From Candidatus Pacearchaeota archaeon (GTDB lineage: Archaea > Nanobdellota > Nanobdellia > Pacearchaeales > GW2011-AR1): a stretch of DNA of 17,603 nt. Below are positions 13,789-17,603 of the stretch, one piece after another (positions within the stretch are counted from its first letter, which is position 1; each line of letters opens with the position of its first letter). The notes under the pieces were generated by a model. The model did not search any database and had not been told where the DNA came from. It saw only the letters and a list, made by a program, of their open reading frames with translations. The stretch lies in contig VGKR01000004.1 in assembly GCA_016866915.1 (NCBI GenBank), positions 1-17,603 on the forward strand. The letters run 5' to 3'. A program made the position numbers and the translations under genes.

Positions 13789-13794
13789 AGGTAA
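13781..13794 (+). terminator. Small hairpin across the ileS stop
   Basis: TTACC (13781-13785) pairs with GGTAA (13790-13794) around a TGAA loop that contains the stop codon. The following sequence has a CTTTT tract only 20 bases later, so a terminator role is weak. Confidence 0.25.
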
Positions 13795-13825
13795 TTGCCT
13801 TGGGTTACTCTTTTATCATAACAAT

Positions 13826-13834
13826 CTTTAAAAA
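13826..13834 (+). promoter_or_regulatory. TATA-like box of the TrmB-like gene
   Basis: CTTTAAAAA is centred about 28 bases upstream of the ATG. It fits a leaderless mRNA. Confidence 0.5.
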
Positions 13835-13857
13835 GAAGTTGTTGCAATAAAAATAAT

Positions 13858-14664
13858 ATGATAGTAAAAGAAGAATTTTTAGGCAGATTACGAAAAATTT
13901 TTGGTTTAAATTTATATGAAGTTAAAGTGTGGACAGCTCTTCTTTCAAGAGGAAGCAGCACTGCAGGTGAATTAAGTAATATTTCTGATGTTCCAAGATC
14001 AAGAACATATGATATTTTAGAGAGCCTTGAGAAGAAAGGATTTATTGTCATGAAGCTTGGAAAACCAATCAAGTTTATTGCTTTGAAGCCAGATGAAGTT
14101 GTTGAGGGTGTTAAAAAGAGGTTAGTTGTTGAAGCAAAAGAAAGGTCTAAGAGATTAGAGTCATTGAAAAGCGACGAGGTTCTTGAAGAATTGAATTCAT
14201 TGTTTACAAAAGGGATAAAGTTTGTAGAGCCTTCTGATTTGTCTGGATGTTTGAAAGGAAGACAGAATCTTTACAATCATTTGGATATGCTTGTAAGAGA
14301 TGCAGAGAAATCAATAACAATAATGACTACAGCAGAAGGACTTAACAGAAAACTTGAGATATTAATGCCAAGTCTTGAAAAATGCAAAAAGAGAGGAGTT
14401 AAGATAAGAATCGCTGCTCAGATTGATAATAATAATATTAAGATTGCAAGAGAGCTTAAGAAAGTTGCAGAAGTTCGACATGTGGATAAATTTAGAGCAA
14501 GATTTGTAATAATTGATTCAAATCAACTTATGTTTATGCTTCTTGACGACGAGAAATTCCATCCTAATTATGATTTAGGTGTCTGGATAAATACAGAATT
14601 CTTTGCACAGGCACTTGAGCAATTGTTTGAGCTTGCATGGAAAGACATGAAGTCTGTTAAATAA
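13858..14664 (+). CDS. TrmB-family transcriptional regulator
   Basis: This 268-aa protein is a predicted DNA-binding regulator. Seen: an N-terminal winged helix-turn-helix (about 10-85) with the typical TrmB sequence pattern FGLNLYEVKVWTALL, then SSTAGELSNISDVPRSRTYDILESLEKKGFIV and GKPIKFIALKPDEVV. A charged linker helix follows (about 85-115). The C-terminal domain (about 120-268) resembles the TrmB/phospholipase-D-like sensor fold, with SITIMTTAEGL, RGVKIRIAAQ and a final hydrophobic helix FFAQALEQLFELAW. In characterised family members this part senses sugars or other ligands; the ligand here is unknown. It may control a neighbour or itself, but no operator is identified. The HKD-type catalytic residues of phospholipase D are not evident. 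Confidence 0.85.
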   Translation: MIVKEEFLGRLRKIFGLNLYEVKVWTALLSRGSSTAGELSNISDVPRSRTYDILESLEKKGFIVMKLGKPIKFIALKPDEVVEGVKKRLVVEAKERSKRLESLKSDEVLEELNSLFTKGIKFVEPSDLSGCLKGRQNLYNHLDMLVRDAEKSITIMTTAEGLNRKLEILMPSLEKCKKRGVKIRIAAQIDNNNIKIARELKKVAEVRHVDKFRARFVIIDSNQLMFMLLDDEKFHPNYDLGVWINTEFFAQALEQLFELAWKDMKSVK

Positions 14665-14682
14665 TTAACATTAAGTATTCTG

Positions 14683-14718
14683 CTTTTCTAAAATTATTTT
14701 AAAATATAAAAAGAAAAG
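14683..14718. terminator. Bidirectional AT-rich hairpin between convergent genes
   Basis: CTTTTCT (14683-14689) pairs with AGAAAAG (14712-14718) around an AT-only loop. It lies between the stops of the TrmB-like gene and the basic-tailed protein gene, with T-rich or A-rich flanks on each strand. Confidence 0.35.
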
Positions 14719-14738
14719 TTGATTAAAAAAATAAAAAA

Positions 14739-15137
14739 TTATCTTCTCTTTTTTGCTTTTCTTTTCTTAGCTACTTTTTTCTTCTTTTTCTTCTTTCCTA
14801 TTCCTCCGCCAGAGATTCCTGACAAAGTTGCCTTATAACTAGTTGGAGCTTGTGCTGAAATTATTCTTAATGCTTTTACTCCAGCTCTTCTTGCTCTTGC
14901 CATTGATTCTCTTATATCTGCATCAAGTCTCTTAAGCTCTTCATTTGCTTTTTTGATAGAAGAAACAAGTCCTTTCTGAGATATTTTTCCAAAGAAATAT
15001 CTCTTGCACTCCTGGTCAAATTCATCAAGCAATCCTTGTTTTTCTTCCTGTCTTGATTTTATTAATTCGCCAGCTGCACCAAACTCTTTTAGAATTTCAG
15101 CATAGAAAGATGCGTTTATTTTTTTTACTTGAACCAT
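14739..15137 (-). CDS. Small helical protein with a Lys/Arg-rich tail
   Basis: This 132-aa protein is not recognised as any known family. Residues 1-95 are predicted mainly helical with alternating charges (e.g. SSIKKANEELKRLDADIRES, about 59-78). A glycine hinge SGISGGGIG (106-114) then leads to a tail of 18 residues (115-132) that is nearly all Lys and Arg. This layout, a helical body plus a basic tail, suits binding to RNA, DNA or the ribosome; that is inference. The start is very well supported by the best Shine-Dalgarno in the window (AAGGAGGTG, 15142-15150), four bases before the ATG, suggesting strong translation. It lies downstream of argS on the same strand with a 62-base gap, and could be cotranscribed. 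Confidence 0.8.
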   Translation of the reverse strand: MVQVKKINASFYAEILKEFGAAGELIKSRQEEKQGLLDEFDQECKRYFFGKISQKGLVSSIKKANEELKRLDADIRESMARARRAGVKALRIISAQAPTSYKATLSGISGGGIGKKKKKKKVAKKRKAKKRR

Positions 15138-15141
15138 TTTA

Positions 15142-15150
15142 CACCTCCTT
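15142..15150 (-). promoter_or_regulatory. Consensus Shine-Dalgarno of the basic-tailed protein
   Basis: AAGGAGGTG on the minus strand, four bases before ATG. It is close to a full complement of the 16S rRNA tail and contrasts with the leaderless starts nearby. Confidence 0.8.
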
Positions 15151-15199
15151 TCAGTTATTTGAAATAAAATATTATTTAAATAGGTTTTGGTTAATTTAA

Positions 15200-16888
15200 T
15201 TACATTTTCTCGACAGTATCTATTCCTAACAAATGCATTGCGTTTTTTATGACTTGTCTAAAAGATTGAACCAAAGCTAATCTGAATGTTTCCTGCTCTG
15301 AGCCAATAACTTTGCAGGCATGATAGAATTCGTTAAAGCTTTGCGAAAGTTGATAAGCATAATTTGCAATTAATGAGGGATTTAGACTGCTTGCTGCATT
15401 TAAAATCACTTCTGAAAAAGATGAGATTTTTTTTATTAGGTCTAATTCTTTTGGCTCTAATTCCTGAACTTCAAATTTTCCTTCAGGAGGTGCTTTTTCA
15501 AGTATAGAGCCTGCTCTTGCATAGCTGTATAAAATATACGGACCTGTGTTTCCCTCAAAAGAAACAAAATTTTTTATGTCAAATACAATATTGTTTATTC
15601 TATTGCTTCTTAAATCTCCGTAAAATATTGCAGCAATAGCGATTTTCATAGATTTTTCTTCAAGTTCTTTTTCTAATATTTTTGGATTTCTTTTTTTTAA
15701 TTCTTTTTTTGCCATTGAAATTGTTTGTTTCAGAATATCTTCCATGAAGAATGTTTTTCCTTTTCTTGTTGCAAGTCTTTTTCCTGTTTTACTAAGATAA
15801 TGTCCATGATAAGCATGTATGCAATTTTTTGCCCATTTATGCCCTTTTAATTCGAGAATTTTGAATAACTGTTTAAAATAAAGTTCTTGTTCTCTTCCAA
15901 CCTCATATATCATTTTTTCAAATTTGTATTTCTTATATCTTTCAATAGCTGCTGCTAAATCTCGTGTTATGTAAAGTGATGTTCCGTCGCTTTTTTCAAC
16001 CAAAGCATTTTCTAATCCATAGCTTGTTAAATCAATTACATACGCACCTTTGCTTTTTTTTGCAAAACTCTTTTCCTTTAATTCATTAAGAAGTTCTTCT
16101 CTTTTTTTATTGTAGTTTGATTCTCCTTCGTAGAAATCAAATTTTATTCCGAGTTTTTTGTATATTTCCTTGAAATTTTCTAAACTTAAATCTCTAAAGT
16201 GCTTCCAAAGCAGAAGATTCTTTTTATCTCCTTCTTCTAGTTTTTTAAATTCCTCTCTCGCATCTTTTTCATATTGTTTTTTGTTTATTTTGACGTAAAT
16301 TTCAAATAAATGCTTTATAGGGTCTTTTTCAAGTTTCTTTTCAGAGCCGAATTTCTTATATCCCAAAATAAGTTTTCCGAATTGAGTTCCCCAGTCACCA
16401 AGATAATTTATTCTTATTGTTTTGAAATTCTGGAAATCCAAAATATTTGCTATGCTGTTTCCGATTATTGTTGAGCGCAAATGCCCTATTCCAAAAGGCT
16501 TTGCAATATTTGGAGAAGAGAATTCAACAATAATCTTTTTTCTTTTTCCGATATTAGATTTTCCATAGTTTTTTTTCTGAGTTAAAACATCCCAGACTAT
16601 TTGTCTTGCCAGGCTTTTTCTATTCAGAAAAAAATTAAGATAAGGTCCCCGAGTTTCAATATCTTCAAAATTTGTTGCTGATGGCTCTCCTATTTTTTGT
16701 CTTAATTCAAGTGCTATTCTTTCAGGAGAGTCTTTTAATTTATCTGAAAGAAAAAAACACGGAAAAGCATAATCCCCCATTTCAGAAGAAGGGGGAATCT
16801 CTATCATTCTTTCTAATTCTTCTTCTTTTAATTTAATTCCTTTTTCTTTTAGAACTTTTTGAAGCAATTTCACCACATCTTTTTTCAT
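15200..16888 (-). CDS. argS: Arginyl-tRNA synthetase
   Basis: This 562-aa class I synthetase charges tRNA-Arg. Seen: the N-terminal additional domain, IPPSSEMGDYAFPCF (31-45); the HIGH region SSPNIAKPFGIGHLRSTIIG (124-143), where the first His of HIGH is Gly133 and His136 is kept; the LGDWGTQFGKL block (163-173); a TSLYITRDLAAA block (303-314); and an atypical KMSKS-loop region KRLATRKGKTFF (370-381). The C-terminal DALR-type anticodon-binding domain (about 445-562) includes the GNTGPYILYSYARAGSIL segment. Size fits the family (550-580 aa). A TATA-like box (16909-16918) is about 25 bases from the ATG, so it is probably leaderless. It is divergent from the tRNA-Leu transcript. Confidence 0.95.
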   Translation of the reverse strand: MKKDVVKLLQKVLKEKGIKLKEEELERMIEIPPSSEMGDYAFPCFFLSDKLKDSPERIALELRQKIGEPSATNFEDIETRGPYLNFFLNRKSLARQIVWDVLTQKKNYGKSNIGKRKKIIVEFSSPNIAKPFGIGHLRSTIIGNSIANILDFQNFKTIRINYLGDWGTQFGKLILGYKKFGSEKKLEKDPIKHLFEIYVKINKKQYEKDAREEFKKLEEGDKKNLLLWKHFRDLSLENFKEIYKKLGIKFDFYEGESNYNKKREELLNELKEKSFAKKSKGAYVIDLTSYGLENALVEKSDGTSLYITRDLAAAIERYKKYKFEKMIYEVGREQELYFKQLFKILELKGHKWAKNCIHAYHGHYLSKTGKRLATRKGKTFFMEDILKQTISMAKKELKKRNPKILEKELEEKSMKIAIAAIFYGDLRSNRINNIVFDIKNFVSFEGNTGPYILYSYARAGSILEKAPPEGKFEVQELEPKELDLIKKISSFSEVILNAASSLNPSLIANYAYQLSQSFNEFYHACKVIGSEQETFRLALVQSFRQVIKNAMHLLGIDTVEKM

Positions 16889-16908
16889 ATTCTAAATAGA
16901 TAAACTAA

Positions 16909-16918
16909 GTTAATAAAG
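16909..16918 (-). promoter_or_regulatory. TATA-like box of argS
   Basis: CTTTATTAAC on the minus strand is centred about 25 bases before the argS ATG. The same divergent interval carries TTTTTTAAG at about 16944-16952 on the plus strand, which could drive tRNA-Leu. Confidence 0.45.
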
Positions 16919-16994
16919 ATTTTGAAATTTCTGAAATCAGAAGTTTTTTAAGTTGCAATCTGCTTCGGATTTTAGAAATTTGCGACAAATTTAT

Positions 16995-17124
16995 GTGGGT
17001 GTGCCGGAGTGGTCAAACGGTTTTCCTCTCCGACACCAAGAGTCAAGTGGGTGTGCCGGAGTGGTCAAACGGTTTTCCTCTCCGACACCAAGAGTCAAGT
17101 GGGTGTGCCGGAGTGGTCAAACGG
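16995..17124 (+). repeat. Tandem 52-bp repeats copying the tRNA-Leu 5' end
   Basis: Two identical 52-bp units lie at 16995-17046 and 17047-17098. The first 26 bases of a third (17099-17124) are the start of the real tRNA-Leu, up to the end of its D-arm. Each full unit holds tRNA positions 1-26, then TTTTCCT and an antisense-like CTCCGACACC, which pairs with GGTGT..CGGAG of the same unit (16998-17002/17005-17009 with 17033-17037/17028-17032 in unit 1; two unpaired bases). The units are not tRNA pseudogenes with a 3' half. Confidence 0.95.
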
Positions 17125-17182
17125 GCAGGACTTAAGATCCTGTGGCTTAGTGCCTACGAAGGTTCGAATCCTTTCACCCACA
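17099..17182 (+). tRNA. tRNA-Leu(TAA)
   Basis: This is an 84-nt class II tRNA. Acceptor GTGGGTG pairs with CACCCAC (17175-17181), discriminator A17182. The D-stem is CCG/CGG with GTGGTC in the loop. Anticodon stem CAGGA/TCCTG closes loop CTTAAGA, anticodon TAA. The variable arm is GGC-TTAGT-GCC, and the T-arm GAAGG-TTCGAAT-CCTTT has one G-U pair. No intron and no encoded CCA. The gene is preceded by two tandem copies of its own 5' end. Confidence 0.95.
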
Positions 17183-17257
17183 TTTCCGTCGATAATCCGT
17201 CGATAAAAATTATTCTAGCTAGGAGTAATACTCAGAAAATCCAAAAAAACCAAAACA
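17183..17257. other. Spacer with a short direct repeat
   Basis: This non-coding spacer follows tRNA-Leu. CCGTCGATAA occurs twice with an 11-bp period (17186-17195 and 17197-17206). The small palindromes CTAGCTAG (17215-17222) and GAGTAATACTC (17223-17233) follow. No function can be assigned. Confidence 0.5.
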
Positions 17258-17270
17258 TTTATATATAAAA
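17258..17270 (+). promoter_or_regulatory. TATA box of the small structured RNA
   Basis: TTTATATATAAAA stands in a purine-rich context. The expected start, about 25 bases downstream, falls at 17283-17290, where the first helix of the RNA begins. Confidence 0.55.
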
Positions 17271-17285
17271 AATTCTTGGACATTT

Positions 17286-17341
17286 TGTAGGAGACATTAA
17301 CTTCGGTTGATGGTGAATACTTCGGTATTCCTTCTCCTACA
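17286..17341 (+). ncRNA. Candidate small RNA: three-way junction with two UUCG hairpins
   Basis: This 56-nt segment folds very compactly. The closing helix TGTAGGAGA (17286-17294) pairs with TCTCCTACA (17333-17341), 9 bp. Hairpin 1, CATTAAC-TTCG-GTTGATG (17295-17312), has 7 bp with one G-U. Hairpin 2, GAATAC-TTCG-GTATTC (17315-17330), has 6 bp. Both hairpins have the extra-stable C(UUCG)G loop, with two-base linkers only. A TATA box lies about 25 bases before the predicted 5' end, and T-rich TTATTTTCT follows. No ORF covers it. I do not recognise it as a known archaeal RNA; no C/D boxes are seen, and an ACA lies only inside the closing helix. Confidence 0.62.
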
Positions 17342-17477
17342 CTTATTTTCTAAAAATATTTTGGAATTATTTTGTGTTGATTTTCAAAAAAATTTCACAA
17401 AGAGTTGAAGAAAAGTTTATCGCATGCTTCCCTATTTAATTAGATAGTATTAATTGAAAAGTGACAACAATCGAAAG
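17342..17477. other. Non-coding AT-rich interval before the last gene
   Basis: This 136-base stretch holds no ORF of note. A weak inverted repeat TTTGTG (17371-17376) with CACAAA (17396-17401) and an AT-rich near-palindrome around 17436-17454 are the only structure seen. It may include the end of the small RNA transcript and an upstream regulatory region for the next gene. Confidence 0.4.
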
Positions 17478-17485
17478 ATTTATAA
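17478..17485 (+). promoter_or_regulatory. BRE and TATA box of the final gene
   Basis: ATTTATAA preceded by CGAAAG (BRE-like) is centred about 26 bases before the ATG at 17508. It predicts a leaderless mRNA. Confidence 0.6.
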
Positions 17486-17507
17486 GCAGTGAGATTTCAT
17501 AAATATT

Positions 17508-17603
17508 ATGAAAAAAATAGTGCCTATGGCTGCATTATCTCTTCTTAGTTACTTGGCAAATCCAGTTGTTATGGATGCTGCTGAGCAAAAAAAGAAAATA
17601 GTT
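17508..17603 (+). CDS. Secreted or membrane protein, 5' part only
   Basis: The first 32 codons are open to the window end. The N-terminus reads MKKIVPMAALSLLSYLANPV, followed by VMDAAEQKKKIV. This is a basic start, a hydrophobic core of about 15 residues and a small-residue site (MDAA-EQ) near residue 25, the layout of a Sec signal peptide. The mature part begins Lys-rich. The protein's identity cannot be told from this fragment. The promoter is the clearest BRE-TATA pair among coding genes here, placing the start codon at the predicted transcript start. The gene continues beyond the window. Confidence 0.65.
   Translation, partial: MKKIVPMAALSLLSYLANPVVMDAAEQKKKIV

Noticed and set aside
13431..14072. 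213-codon minus-strand ORF spanning the ileS end and the TrmB-like start
   Set aside because: It lies fully antisense to two well-supported genes, and its Leu/Phe/Ser-rich product is a typical shadow of AT-rich coding DNA.
16995..17098. CRISPR array
   Set aside because: The 52-bp units are directly adjacent with no variable spacers, and they derive from the tRNA.
16953..17268. Three overlapping plus-strand ORFs with repeated VPEWSNGFPLRHQESS-type peptides
   Set aside because: They are readings of the tandem tRNA-Leu 5' repeats and the tRNA itself in different frames.

Overview
The window reads as the genome of an AT-rich archaeon, most likely from the DPANN branch around Woesearchaeota and Pacearchaeota; that placement is inferred from gene content and style, not from a marker tree. 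The archaeal signs are a D-aminoacyl-tRNA deacylase of the DtdA type, a diphthine synthase, archaeal RNase HII, a TrmB-like regulator, tRNA genes without encoded CCA, a tRNA intron with a bulge-helix-bulge, and TATA-like boxes placed about 25 bases before start codons, as expected for leaderless mRNAs. Genes are densely packed and several convergent pairs touch or overlap.

Layout. Bases 1-4333 are a minus-strand block: rnhB (RNase HII), then an SMC ATPase, then pcm (protein L-isoaspartate methyltransferase). Three 34-bp tandem units, derived from the last codons of smc, lie between smc and pcm. Bases 4400-7117 run on the plus strand: an intron-containing initiator tRNA-Met, a pyrimidine-dimer-glycosylase-family protein, a nitrilase-superfamily hydrolase, tRNA-Ser(GCT) and a PlsC-like acyltransferase. 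Bases 7119-10881 hold alternating short units: a GGDEF protein, membrane proteins, dtdA, an 11-codon basic ORF, dphB and a 59-aa ORF. Bases 10987-16888 hold ileS, a TrmB-like regulator, a small basic-tailed protein and argS. The end, from 16889, carries a repeat-rich leader before tRNA-Leu(TAA), a probable small structured RNA with two UUCG hairpins, and the start of a secreted protein.

How it fits together. Most genes serve translation and its quality control (ileS, argS, dtdA, dphB, three tRNAs) or chromosome maintenance and repair (smc, rnhB, the glycosylase-like protein, pcm for aged proteins). There is no clear mobile element, CRISPR array or defence cluster.

The most unusual points are: (1) an SMC protein with canonical SMC heads but a Rad50-type CxxC zinc hook at the exact centre instead of a hinge domain; (2) leaders of both class II tRNA genes that begin with a copy of the tRNA's own 5' end followed by a partial antisense, duplicated exactly in tandem for tRNA-Leu; (3) a compact three-way-junction RNA with its own promoter; (4) an intact GGDEF diguanylate cyclase domain in an archaeal setting; (5) an initiator tRNA with an intron and C33 in place of U33.
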